A stretch of DNA of 23,869 nt, from the NCBI GenBank assembly GCA_021817025.1, contig JAKAWF010000020.1, positions 1 through 23,869 on the forward strand, read 5' to 3'. The notes under the pieces are model-generated. The model was given only the letters and a program-made list of their open reading frames with translations, was not told where the DNA came from and did not search any database. This document shows positions 6,923 to 13,776 of the stretch, piece after piece; the stretch's first letter is position 1, and the number at the start of each line of letters is the position of its first letter. The translations under genes and the position numbers were made by a program. The stretch is from a bacterium. Lineage in GTDB: Bacteria; Chloroflexota; Dormibacteria; UBA8260; Bog-877.

Positions 6923-7387
6923 ATGAGTTCCGAGCGACCCCCGGATGCCGACGAGCCTACCTCCGCGGACGAGCAGGAGCCAAGCCCGACTCCGCTCACC
7001 GAGGACGACCTGGACCTGGAGGTGGACGTCACCGAGGCGGTGGTGGTGCCCCCGATGGTGGTCAGGGCGGCCCCGAGGCCCTCGCCGCCGCGACCTTGGG
7101 GAGGCAATCGCGGCAACGTCTCCCCGGAGGACCTCTCCCCGGAGGAGTTGACCCCGGAGATGCGTTGGCCACCCGGCACCTGGGTCAAGGTCAACGATGT
7201 CGTCCGCCACAGCACCGGGGAGCCGATCGCCTCGATCTCGGTGGGTGACGTCGGTCAGGTGACGGCGGCTCTCTCTCAAACGTTGGTGGTGCTGTTCCCA
7301 ACTCGCGACAACCGCCGGGAGGTGATCCACATCGATTCCATCGAGGCCGTGGACCCGCCTTCAACGACCGCCAAGGACGCCTCCTGA
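6923..7387 (+). CDS. Acidic protein with C-terminal SH3/KOW-like beta domain
   Basis: The 154-residue protein starts with about 50 acidic, Pro-rich residues (many Glu/Asp/Ser), then a linker. A C-terminal domain of about 65 residues follows: PPGTWVKVNDVVRH, SVGDVGQVTAALSQTLVVLF and VIHIDSIEAVDPP. Its layout, with a short strand, a Gly-Asp turn and a strand ending in a valine-rich stretch, suggests an SH3-like barrel of the KOW type. No family name can be given. ATG 6923 follows AGGA (6912-6915) by 7 nt. It appears to be a single-gene unit before the structured spacer upstream of folB. Confidence 0.72.
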   Translation: MSSERPPDADEPTSADEQEPSPTPLTEDDLDLEVDVTEAVVVPPMVVRAAPRPSPPRPWGGNRGNVSPEDLSPEELTPEMRWPPGTWVKVNDVVRHSTGEPIASISVGDVGQVTAALSQTLVVLFPTRDNRREVIHIDSIEAVDPPSTTAKDAS

Positions 7388-7464
7388 GGGCGATCCCAAG
7401 ATGCGGCGGACCTGACTGGGGATCGTTCGCCAACCCTCCCGTCGGTCGAGGCGGGGGATTGAGA

Positions 7465-7494
7465 GCCGGCGCCGACTTCGAATCGACCGCCGGC
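7465..7494. repeat. Hairpin upstream of folB (first of two)
   Basis: GCCGGCG (7465-7471) pairs with CGCCGGC (7488-7494) around a 16-nt loop that itself contains TTCGAA. It lies in the 204-bp spacer 7388-7591, which contains no gene. Confidence 0.4.
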
Positions 7495-7498
7495 GGGT

Positions 7499-7525
7499 GG
7501 CCGTCCGAGGGCGGTGCGGACGGCC
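7499..7525. terminator. Strong hairpin between the SH3-like gene and folB
   Basis: GGCCGTCCG (7499-7507) and CGGACGGCC (7517-7525) form a perfect 9-bp stem with a 9-nt loop, just 4 nt after the previous hairpin. No U tract follows. It lies downstream of one gene and upstream of the folB -10 box, so it may be a terminator of the U-less kind found in high-GC bacteria, or a regulatory structure. Confidence 0.45.
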
Positions 7526-7576
7526 CCTCGCGCTCCGCCCCACCCGTGCGCTCCCGGGCATCGAGCCCCGGGCAGC

Positions 7577-7582
7577 TATCCT
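7577..7582 (+). promoter_or_regulatory. -10 box TATCCT for folB (leaderless-type spacing)
   Basis: TATCCT ends 9 nt before ATG 7592, so transcription would start at or next to the start codon. No Shine-Dalgarno precedes that ATG. Confidence 0.4.
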
Positions 7583-7591
7583 CTTGCAAGC

Positions 7592-7990
7592 ATGGAGCTG
7601 CCTGATCAGAATGCCGACCGGGAGACTCTCCCGGACACCCGGGGCCGCTTGCTGCTGCGCGGGCTCCGCTTCTTCGGCCGGCACGGCAACAACGAGGCCG
7701 AGCGCCGCCTGGGCTCCCACTTCACCGTCGATCTGGAGCTGACTGCGGATATCGCCCGCGCGGCTGCCAGCGACCGCCTCGAGGACGGATTGGACTATTC
7801 CCAGATCTACGAGGCGGTGCGGCTGGTGACGGAGGAGCAGGAGTTTCATCTGCTGGAGACCCTCGCCTCCAGGATCGCGGACTCGGTGCTCGCCATGCCG
7901 CGGGCGGAGCGGGTCCTGGTCCGGGTCACCAAGGAGCCCCGGCGGCCGGCCCAGACAGTGGGTTTCGCGGTCGAAGTCAGCCGTCCATAG
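7592..7990 (+). CDS. folB: Dihydroneopterin aldolase
   Basis: FolB converts 7,8-dihydroneopterin to 6-hydroxymethyl-dihydropterin and glycolaldehyde in folate synthesis. The 132-residue protein has the family pattern LRFFGRHGNNEAERRLG, with the pterin-site Glu at about 35 or 37. It continues with a VDLEL strand, LEDGLDYSQIYEAV, the FHLLETLASRIADSVL helix, and VRVTKEPRRP with the catalytic Lys114. About 20 unconserved N-terminal residues precede the domain. ATG 7592 is preferred because a -10 box lies just upstream. No folP or folK is adjacent. The T4SS-like prgI gene follows 88 bp downstream and might share the transcript. Confidence 0.92.
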   Translation: MELPDQNADRETLPDTRGRLLLRGLRFFGRHGNNEAERRLGSHFTVDLELTADIARAAASDRLEDGLDYSQIYEAVRLVTEEQEFHLLETLASRIADSVLAMPRAERVLVRVTKEPRRPAQTVGFAVEVSRP

Positions 7991-8078
7991 GGCGCCGCCC
8001 CGGCCGCAGCCGCCTGGGGGACCCCTGAGGTGAGCGCGCCAGCACCGTGCCCCAGCGGTAGCCCCATGAGGTGTGCGG

Positions 8079-8405
8079 ATGCCCCGGATTCGGTTCGGCG
8101 ACCCCCAGGACCGGGAGGATGTGATCGCGTTGGGGCTGCCGGCCGGCCGCCTCGGGCTCGCGGGGGCTGGCTTGGGCGCCACCCTGGAGGCTCTCCACCT
8201 GCCGCTGGCCGCCCCTCTCCGGATGGGGATCGCGGCCCTGCTGCTGGTGAGCACAGCGGGCCTGGCCTGGGCGCGCTTCGCCGGCCTCTCCCTGGCGGCA
8301 TGGGCAGGTCGGGCGTTCCGCTTCGGCTGGAGGCTTGGCCCTGGCCCGCGCCGGCAGGCGGGAGTCTGGATGGCGGCCGATCGAGATGGCACCCGTCACC
8401 GGTAG
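8079..8405 (+). CDS. PrgI-family-like small membrane protein (T4SS component)
   Basis: PrgI/TcpE-type proteins are small inner-membrane partners of VirB4 ATPases in Gram-positive type IV secretion systems. The 108-residue product begins MPRIRFGDPQDREDVIALGL, a polar start of the kind seen before the first helix in this family. Two adjacent hydrophobic helices follow (about residues 24-40 and 49-67), then an aromatic and basic segment. ATG 8079 is preceded by GAGGTG at 8068-8073 with 5-nt spacing. The VirB4-like gene overlaps its end. Assignment rests on layout and context more than on strong motifs. Confidence 0.7.
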   Translation: MPRIRFGDPQDREDVIALGLPAGRLGLAGAGLGATLEALHLPLAAPLRMGIAALLLVSTAGLAWARFAGLSLAAWAGRAFRFGWRLGPGPRRQAGVWMAADRDGTRHR

Positions 8406-10422
8406 CCCAGACGCTGGCGCGACGAGCTGCTGGCACGTCGGGGGCCCCGACCTCCTCGAACTGACCGCCCCAGACCGCCAGCGCCTGACGACCGCCTTCG
8501 CCGGCTGGCTTGACCAGCTGGAGGCCGAGCTGACCTTCGTGGTCTGCTCCAGAAGGCTCCGCCCGCAGGCGAACGTGCCGGGGACGGCCGGCGACGCCAG
8601 GACCGCCCTGGAGCGCGCCCGGCTGGCTCACCTCCGAGCCGGGCTGGAGCTTCGTCCCAGTTACAGCCGACCGGTCTATCTGGTGGTTCCGAGAACCACC
8701 CGGGAGCGTGTCGAGGAGCTCGCGGCCCAGCTGGCCCAGCGCTGCGGGCTCACCGTCGATCGGGTGGAGAGGCTGCCGGCTCTGGCGGAGGGAGTGGTGC
8801 GCGAGACGGCGACGTCCCTGCGGGCCGGAGGCCGCTGGCTCGCCTCCTTGCGCCTGGCCCAGCTGCCCGGGGTTGAGGTGGAGCCGGGCTGGCTGTGGGC
8901 GCTGCTGGGGATCGCGGCCGAGTACGACCTCGCGATCCACATCAGACCCCGTTCGGGAGCGGCCGCGGACCGCCATCTGCGGTATCGCCTCCGGGGTCTG
9001 CGGGCCCGGGAGCTGGCCGGGGGGGGCCAGGGTTCGGATCCCAATGTGGAGGCGGCCGTGGATGCCACCGACAGGCTCCGGCGGGTGCTGGCGACGGGAA
9101 GCGGCCGGGTCTTCGAGTTGGCGGTGACGGTGAGCCTGGCGGGGGACTCCGCCAGCCAGGCCGCCACCTTGGCAAGGGGGCTGCGCGCGCGCATGGAGGC
9201 GCTGCGGGGGAGCCTGACCCCGGCCTGGATGGACGAGCTGCCGGCTCGCCTGGAGAGCATCGCCGCCAACGCTCCTGCCGGCCGTCGCCTGGTGGACACA
9301 GCCGAGCTGGCAACCCTGTGGCCGTGGCTGGAGGGTGGCACGGAACCGTCACCCCGGCAGAGCCTGTTGGGACGGCATCTGCGCACCGGGCTGCCGGTCG
9401 CAGTCGACCTCCACTGTGATCGTGACCTCGCCAACGCCAACCTCGGGGTGGTGGCGTCATCTGGGAGCGGCAAGTCCTATCTGGCCGGGCTGGTGGGCCT
9501 GGAGGCGGTGCGACGGGGCCAGCTGGTGGTCGTGGTCGATCCCGAGAATGAGCACCGGGGCTGGTGCGAGTCGGTGGGTGGCGAATACCTGGACCTCGCC
9601 GACGACCCTGACAGCGGGTTCAACATCCTGGAGATGGGGGAGGCCGGGGAGACTCCGCTGGCCGCGCTGGAGCTGGTTCGCCTGCTCTGCGGCCCGCTCG
9701 GCCCGGAGGAGTCGGGGTGTCTGCTGCAGGCCATCAGCGGCCTCCGGCAGGCCGCTGGGCAGCCGGTGCTGGGAGACTGCCTGCCGGGGCTCGAGGCCGA
9801 GCCCGCCGGCAGATCCTTGGCCCACCGGATGAGGCCATGGGTTCAGGGAATGCCGGGTCAGCTGTTCAGCCGCCCGGGCAGGGGCCCGGCGGTGCGATCC
9901 GCGCTCGGCATCGGCATCCGCGACCTCCCCCCAGCCTGGATACCGGGAGCGACGCTGCTGGTCTCGCGCTGGCTGTGGGACTGGGCCAAGGGCGAGCCGG
10001 GATTGAAGCAGGTGATCGTCGACGAGGCCGGGCTGCTGGCCGACAACCCCGCCCTGCAGTCGCTGATGACCCACCTCGCCAGGCGGATCCGGAAATACCA
10101 GGGGTCGCTGATGCTGCTGACCCAGGCGGCGGGGGACCTGGTCGGGGGGGCTGGGGAGGTGGTCGCGGTCAACTCGGCGACCATGCTGCTGGGAGCCCAG
10201 GCCCCGGCGGGAGCCCTCCGGCTGCAGCGGGCGTTCGCCCTTGACGACGCCCAGCGAGAGTGGCTGCAACAGGCCGGGCGCGGCCACTTCCTGCTGGTCT
10301 CTGGTCCACGTCGCTGCCCGCTGCAGGTCGAGGCTCCTGGCCTGCATCATCTCTGGCTCACCGGGGCTTCCCCCGGTCCCGACCCCGCGGCGGAGTTGGG
10401 GGCCGCTCTCGGGCCTGGCTAG
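8386..10422 (+). CDS. VirB4/TraC-like type IV secretion ATPase
   Basis: VirB4-family ATPases power assembly and substrate transfer in type IV secretion. The 678-residue protein has an N-terminal domain of about 330 residues and then an AAA+/RecA-like core. Walker A is ASSGSGKS at 357-364, DPENEHRGWCESVGGEYLDL follows, and Walker B is QVIVDEAGLL with Asp546-Glu547. A helix with RRIRKYQGSLMLLTQAAGDL follows, which is typical of VirB4/TraC C-terminal domains. ATG 8386 overlaps the PrgI-like gene by 20 bp; an upstream TTG at 8335 has a purine tract too close to it. The stop TAG is the first half of the next promoter's TAGAAT. No relaxase or VirD4-type coupling protein is visible nearby. Confidence 0.9.
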   Translation: MAPVTGSPDAGATSCWHVGGPDLLELTAPDRQRLTTAFAGWLDQLEAELTFVVCSRRLRPQANVPGTAGDARTALERARLAHLRAGLELRPSYSRPVYLVVPRTTRERVEELAAQLAQRCGLTVDRVERLPALAEGVVRETATSLRAGGRWLASLRLAQLPGVEVEPGWLWALLGIAAEYDLAIHIRPRSGAAADRHLRYRLRGLRARELAGGGQGSDPNVEAAVDATDRLRRVLATGSGRVFELAVTVSLAGDSASQAATLARGLRARMEALRGSLTPAWMDELPARLESIAANAPAGRRLVDTAELATLWPWLEGGTEPSPRQSLLGRHLRTGLPVAVDLHCDRDLANANLGVVASSGSGKSYLAGLVGLEAVRRGQLVVVVDPENEHRGWCESVGGEYLDLADDPDSGFNILEMGEAGETPLAALELVRLLCGPLGPEESGCLLQAISGLRQAAGQPVLGDCLPGLEAEPAGRSLAHRMRPWVQGMPGQLFSRPGRGPAVRSALGIGIRDLPPAWIPGATLLVSRWLWDWAKGEPGLKQVIVDEAGLLADNPALQSLMTHLARRIRKYQGSLMLLTQAAGDLVGGAGEVVAVNSATMLLGAQAPAGALRLQRAFALDDAQREWLQQAGRGHFLLVSGPRRCPLQVEAPGLHHLWLTGASPGPDPAAELGAALGPG

Positions 10423-10425
10423 AAT
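10396..10425 (+). promoter_or_regulatory. Promoter overlapping the VirB4-like stop codon
   Basis: TTGGGG (10396-10401), an 18-nt spacer and TAGAAT (10420-10425) lie 8 nt before ATG 10434. The TAG of the -10 box is also the stop codon of the VirB4-like gene. The spacing implies a leaderless mRNA. Confidence 0.5.
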
Positions 10426-10433
10426 CAGGGGCC

Positions 10434-11030
10434 ATGGCCCGGGTCGTGCACTACCGCCTGCTCAACGTGGGCCGGGGCACGGCCACCAGCTGGTCGGAGG
10501 CCGTTGACCGCTTCGCCATCACCAGGGCCTGGCGCACCGAGCCGATGTGGCTGGCCACCGACCACTCCCCGGGGCTCTTCCAGTCCGAGTACCTCCGCCA
10601 CCTGCGCCTGGACACCATCGAGCCGGTGGTGGGGGCCGGATTCGTGAAGGTGGCCGGCGACGAGACCGACGCCCTGGCAATCTCCTTCGGTCTGCTGCGG
10701 ATCGGCCGAGAGCTGGGGGGCAGGGTCGTAGTCGACGACCCCGACAACCCGATTCGCAAGCAGCGGCTGATGGAGCTCGTGGAAGGCGCCGTGGTCGGGC
10801 CGCAGACCATCGACGACCTGATGGTCTCCGGGCCGATCTTCAAGCGGATGCCCGGCGCCACGATCACGTTCTACCCTCCCCGCCATCGCGGCGCCACCAT
10901 GCCGGGACCGGCCAGCCCGGCCGGTTGGTGGAGCTTCTCCATCCAGGGCATGCGCGACCAGGCACCCGGCTTCCTGGAGGCCGAGGCCGAGGCGATGCGC
11001 ATCTACCGCAGCCTCCGGGCGATCGGGTAG
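10434..11030 (+). CDS. Conserved-looking unknown protein (198 residues)
   Basis: I do not recognise this family. It is soluble, with no signal peptide or membrane segment. It carries distinctive stretches such as RLLNVGRGTATSWSEAVDRF, the GAGFVKVAGDETDALAISFG region, VVVDDPDNPIRKQRLMELV, and SGPIFKRMPGATITFYPP. G/C-rich third positions and a well-placed promoter and start support coding. It sits between the VirB4-like gene and dtd, whose TTG start lies 3 nt after its TAG stop, so the two are probably co-transcribed. A secretion role is possible from position only. Confidence 0.78.
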   Translation: MARVVHYRLLNVGRGTATSWSEAVDRFAITRAWRTEPMWLATDHSPGLFQSEYLRHLRLDTIEPVVGAGFVKVAGDETDALAISFGLLRIGRELGGRVVVDDPDNPIRKQRLMELVEGAVVGPQTIDDLMVSGPIFKRMPGATITFYPPRHRGATMPGPASPAGWWSFSIQGMRDQAPGFLEAEAEAMRIYRSLRAIG

Positions 11031-11033
11031 CGC

Positions 11034-11504
11034 TTGCGCGCGGTGGTGGCCCGGGTGGCCCAGGCGCGGGTCACCGTGGGCGAGGAGGTGGTCGGAGAGA
11101 TCGGCGCCGGGATGCTGGTGCTGGTGGGGGTGGCCCCCGGCGATGACACCGAGGTGGCCCACCACCTGGCCACGAGGCTGGCCAGTTTGCGGATCTTCGC
11201 CGACTCCCAGGGGCGCCTGAACCGCTCTCTGCTCGACACCGCGGGAGGGGCCCTGTTGGTGAGCCAATTCACCCTCTTCGCGGACACCAGCCGGGGTCAC
11301 CGGCCCTCCTTCCTGGGGGCCGCCCCCCCGGAGCAGGGCCGGCTTCTCTGCGCGACCCTGGCCGCGTCGATGCGTGACCTGGGGGTCTCCCCGGTCGGGG
11401 AGGGCAGGTTCGGCGCCCACATGGAGGTGAGCTCGGTCAACGACGGTCCGGTCACCATCGTGGTCACCGCCGGTGAGGGCCCGTGGGAGGCCGCCTGCGG
11501 CTGA
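11034..11504 (+). CDS. dtd: D-aminoacyl-tRNA deacylase
   Basis: Dtd hydrolyses D-amino acids mischarged on tRNA, protecting translation. The 156-residue protein has the usual length and signatures: an N-terminal strand RAVVARVAQARVTV, GAGMLVLVGVAPGDD, the catalytic SQFTLFAD motif, HRPSF, and a C-terminal VNDGPVTIVV carrying the cross-subunit Gly-Pro loop. The start is TTG 11034, 3 nt after the previous stop, and conserved sequence begins immediately. It lies within the T4SS-like locus but is a housekeeping enzyme. Confidence 0.95.
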   Translation: MRAVVARVAQARVTVGEEVVGEIGAGMLVLVGVAPGDDTEVAHHLATRLASLRIFADSQGRLNRSLLDTAGGALLVSQFTLFADTSRGHRPSFLGAAPPEQGRLLCATLAASMRDLGVSPVGEGRFGAHMEVSSVNDGPVTIVVTAGEGPWEAACG

Positions 11505-11578
11505 AGACATCGCTCGCCTCCCTGGCCCTGGCTGACCGGACTTAGGCAGGGCTTGGACCGTAGTGGGGGGCATGTGCG

Positions 11579-11818
11579 ATGGGCGAGCTTGATTCTCTGC
11601 TCAACTCCTGGGTGCTGCTGGGGCAGGGCCTGATCGGGAGCCTGGGCACCCTGGCCTTCGTCTGCGCCTTCGTCTGGAGGGTGGTGGCGCCCAGCCCCCA
11701 CAGCGCCATGGAGGCGCAGCGCTGGTTGGGCCGGATCGCGGTGGGCACCCTGGGAGTGGAATTGGCGGGGCTGCTCACCCACGTCCTGCTGGCGGCGGTG
11801 CCCTCCAGCCTGGGGTAG
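11579..11818 (+). CDS. Small two-helix membrane protein, VirB2/TrbC pilin-like by position
   Basis: The 79-residue protein has two hydrophobic helices (about residues 17-35 and 51-73) with a short polar loop carrying HSAMEAQRWLGRI. This resembles small TrbC/VirB2-type pilins that precede TrbL/VirB6-like genes in monoderm T4SS clusters. It lacks a clear cleavable signal and strong family motifs, so the call depends on size, topology and its place 2 nt before a TrbL/VirB6-like gene. The ATG at 11579 has only a distant G-rich tract upstream. The 74-bp spacer after dtd holds no obvious terminator. Confidence 0.6.
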   Translation: MGELDSLLNSWVLLGQGLIGSLGTLAFVCAFVWRVVAPSPHSAMEAQRWLGRIAVGTLGVELAGLLTHVLLAAVPSSLG

Positions 11819-11820
11819 GC

Positions 11821-12735
11821 GTGCCCGCCCGGTCGGGGCTCACTTTGCCCACCTTCTCCTTCGACCCGCTGGCGATGCTGCTCCATCTGCTGAGCGGCGG
11901 GTTGAGCGAGTTTGTGAGCCAGGCCCACGGGGCGCTGAACTCAGCCCTTGGCAGCTATCTCTTCGGCACCTACGACGCCGCCTCCCCGAGCCGCCGGCTG
12001 GCGTTCACCCAGAGCCCCGGGCTGGCGCCCGTCAACCACCTGCTGGTGGTCGCCGGGAGCGCTCTGCTGGCGGCGATCCTGGTGTACAGCTCGCTGCGGA
12101 CGGTGGTGGATGCCGGGGGCAGCCGCCATCATCAGCTGCAGGTGGTGCTTCCCCGGGTCCTGGCGGCGGTGGCGCTGGCAGCCTTCAGCCTGCCCCTCGT
12201 CCAACAGCTGATCAACCTCAACAACGCTCTCTGTGCGGTGGTGGTCGGAGGCGCCGCCGTCAACCTGGGCGACCTGCCCTGGAGCTCACCGCTGAGCGGG
12301 CCGGCCGTGGCCAGCGCCGCCGACAACATATTCCTGCTCCTCTTCGCCGCCGCCTTGGCGCTGGCGGTGGTGATCCTGGCGCTGGCCTACGTGGTCCGCT
12401 ACACCCTGCTGGCGGTGCTGTGCGCCAGCGCCCCGCTGGCAGCCACCTGCTGGATCCTGCCGGAGACCCGCGGCTTCGCCCGGCAGTGGTCGCGGCTCCT
12501 GGTGGTGTCACTGTTCATGCAGTTCGGGCAGTTGCTGGTGCTGCGGGTGGCGATCGCCCTGGCCTTCGCCGGTGGCCACGGGGTGGTGGGGATGCTGTAC
12601 GCCTTCAGCTGCCTCTACCTGATGCTGCGGGTCCCGGGCGCCCTGAATGTGGCCGCCCACTTCGAGGGCAGCGCCGAGGCCGCCGGCCGGCGCTGGAGCC
12701 GGGCCGTGCGGCGACTGGCCGCCAGCGAGGTGTGA
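11821..12735 (+). CDS. TrbL/VirB6-like polytopic T4SS membrane protein
   Basis: TrbL/VirB6 proteins form the inner-membrane channel part of type IV secretion systems. The 304-residue protein has a hydrophilic N-terminal part and about six membrane helices from residue 73 onward. Its central section runs LAYVVRYTLLAVLCASAPLA, then CWILPETRGFARQWSRLLVV and FMQFGQLLVLRVAIALAF. A charged segment containing a PETxGxxRxW pattern between helices is characteristic of monoderm TrbL-like proteins. The start is GTG 11821, two bases after the previous stop. It ends 5 bp from a convergent gene, closing the T4SS-like set. Confidence 0.78.
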   Translation: MPARSGLTLPTFSFDPLAMLLHLLSGGLSEFVSQAHGALNSALGSYLFGTYDAASPSRRLAFTQSPGLAPVNHLLVVAGSALLAAILVYSSLRTVVDAGGSRHHQLQVVLPRVLAAVALAAFSLPLVQQLINLNNALCAVVVGGAAVNLGDLPWSSPLSGPAVASAADNIFLLLFAAALALAVVILALAYVVRYTLLAVLCASAPLAATCWILPETRGFARQWSRLLVVSLFMQFGQLLVLRVAIALAFAGGHGVVGMLYAFSCLYLMLRVPGALNVAAHFEGSAEAAGRRWSRAVRRLAASEV

Positions 12736-12740
12736 AGGCC

Positions 12741-13355
12741 TCAGAGAGTCACGTGAACCTCCCGCAGAGCGGTGCCCAGCGCCTCCTCCAGCTCCCAGTA
12801 CACCGGCCGAGAGCGCAGGCTGGGCCGGCCCTCCAGGTCCCCGAAGGTGATCTCCATCCGGCCCATCGGCAGCGCCGGAAGCCATGGCAGCTGGAGCAGC
12901 GGCAACTCCGACCCGCAGCCGGGACAGGCTCCCAGCAGGGGGTCGGGGAACGGGAAGCGCAGGGCGAAGAACTCCACTTCGATGCCACACCGAGAGCAGG
13001 GGGCCGCGTAGCCGCGCAGCGGCGAACTGTCGAATCCCCGCGGGCCGGGATCTGGGTAGCAGCGCCACACTCCGGACTCCACCCGCACCTCGCCCCTCGG
13101 CCGCCCGGCCGCCGCCCCGGCCACGGGCAGCGAGCGATGGAATCGCTCGACGCTCAGCAGCCTGGCGAAATCCGGCCCCGGCAGCAGCTCCCCCTCCGAG
13201 CCAGCGACCGCCAAGCCGTGCCTGACGAGCAGCGCGCTCACCCCGACGAGGGCTCGGGGAAAGGGCTCGAAGGCCGGATCTACCGCCAGCAGATGCAGCC
13301 AGCTGCGGTGGGCGTGCGGCCCGTGGCCGTGATCGGGACGCGTCAACTCTGCCAA
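12741..13355 (-). CDS. Unknown zinc-ribbon protein (204 residues)
   Basis: No family is recognised. The N-terminal 70 residues contain a WLHLLAVDPAFEPFPRAL helix region. The middle holds a zinc-ribbon-like arrangement, CSRCG (Cys120, Cys123) and CPGCG (Cys144, Cys147), separated by 20 residues with aromatic FFALRFPFPDP between. The C-terminus is acidic and helical. The start is TTG 13355, 9 nt after a TAGGAT -10 box on the same strand. It is convergent with the TrbL-like gene (5-bp gap) and divergent from a small membrane protein. The metal-site reading is inferred from the four Cys. Confidence 0.78.
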   Translation of the reverse strand: MAELTRPDHGHGPHAHRSWLHLLAVDPAFEPFPRALVGVSALLVRHGLAVAGSEGELLPGPDFARLLSVERFHRSLPVAGAAAGRPRGEVRVESGVWRCYPDPGPRGFDSSPLRGYAAPCSRCGIEVEFFALRFPFPDPLLGACPGCGSELPLLQLPWLPALPMGRMEITFGDLEGRPSLRSRPVYWELEEALGTALREVHVTL

Positions 13356-13364
13356 GTCAGAACA

Positions 13365-13370
13365 ATCCTA
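13365..13370 (-). promoter_or_regulatory. -10 box TAGGAT for the zinc-ribbon gene (leaderless-type)
   Basis: Reading the minus strand, TAGGAT ends 9 nt before the TTG start at 13355. No Shine-Dalgarno is seen, consistent with leaderless transcription. Confidence 0.45.
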
Positions 13371-13407
13371 CCCGGCCCGCCGCGGCCCCCCCGCCGGACT
13401 CCTGTTG

Positions 13408-13776
13408 ATGAGCATGGCTAGGGGACGCTTCAAGACCGGGTTGGCCGTGGTCGGAGGGTGCGCCGCACTCTCCGTCGTGGCCCCGCCGCTGGCGGGTCTG
13501 CTCAACGCGGTCGGATCGCTGACCTTGCTGGCGCTCGCCGCCTATGCGGCCTACCGGAGCTGGGCCTTCCTGGAGGCGGTGGTCGAGGCGTCCCGACGCC
13601 CGGTCACGGTCCGCCGGAATCTCCACGAAGGACCGGAGCGGGCAGCCCCGGTGCGCACGCCCAGCCGGTCGCGCACGCCGCCGGGGGATCGCGACACTCA
13701 GGAACGGGAGTTTCGGCTCCGGCCCGACCCCGGCCCCCGGCGGGTGTCGCTGGCCGACCCGTTCAGGAGCCGCTGA
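13408..13776 (+). CDS. Small membrane protein of unknown function
   Basis: The 122-residue protein has two N-terminal hydrophobic segments (about residues 12-30 and 35-58) and a basic, Pro/Arg-rich cytosolic tail. No family is recognised. ATG 13408 and ATG 13414 are both possible starts and neither has a clear Shine-Dalgarno. It overlaps the convergent RDD gene by 14 bp at the 3' end. Base composition matches its neighbours. Confidence 0.62.
   Translation: MSMARGRFKTGLAVVGGCAALSVVAPPLAGLLNAVGSLTLLALAAYAAYRSWAFLEAVVEASRRPVTVRRNLHEGPERAAPVRTPSRSRTPPGDRDTQEREFRLRPDPGPRRVSLADPFRSR

Noticed and set aside
12420..13421. Plus-strand 333-codon frame spanning the TrbL-like end and the zinc-ribbon gene
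   Set aside because: It is out of frame with the TrbL-like protein and antisense to the zinc-ribbon gene, and reads as Gln/Pro/Arg-rich shadow sequence.
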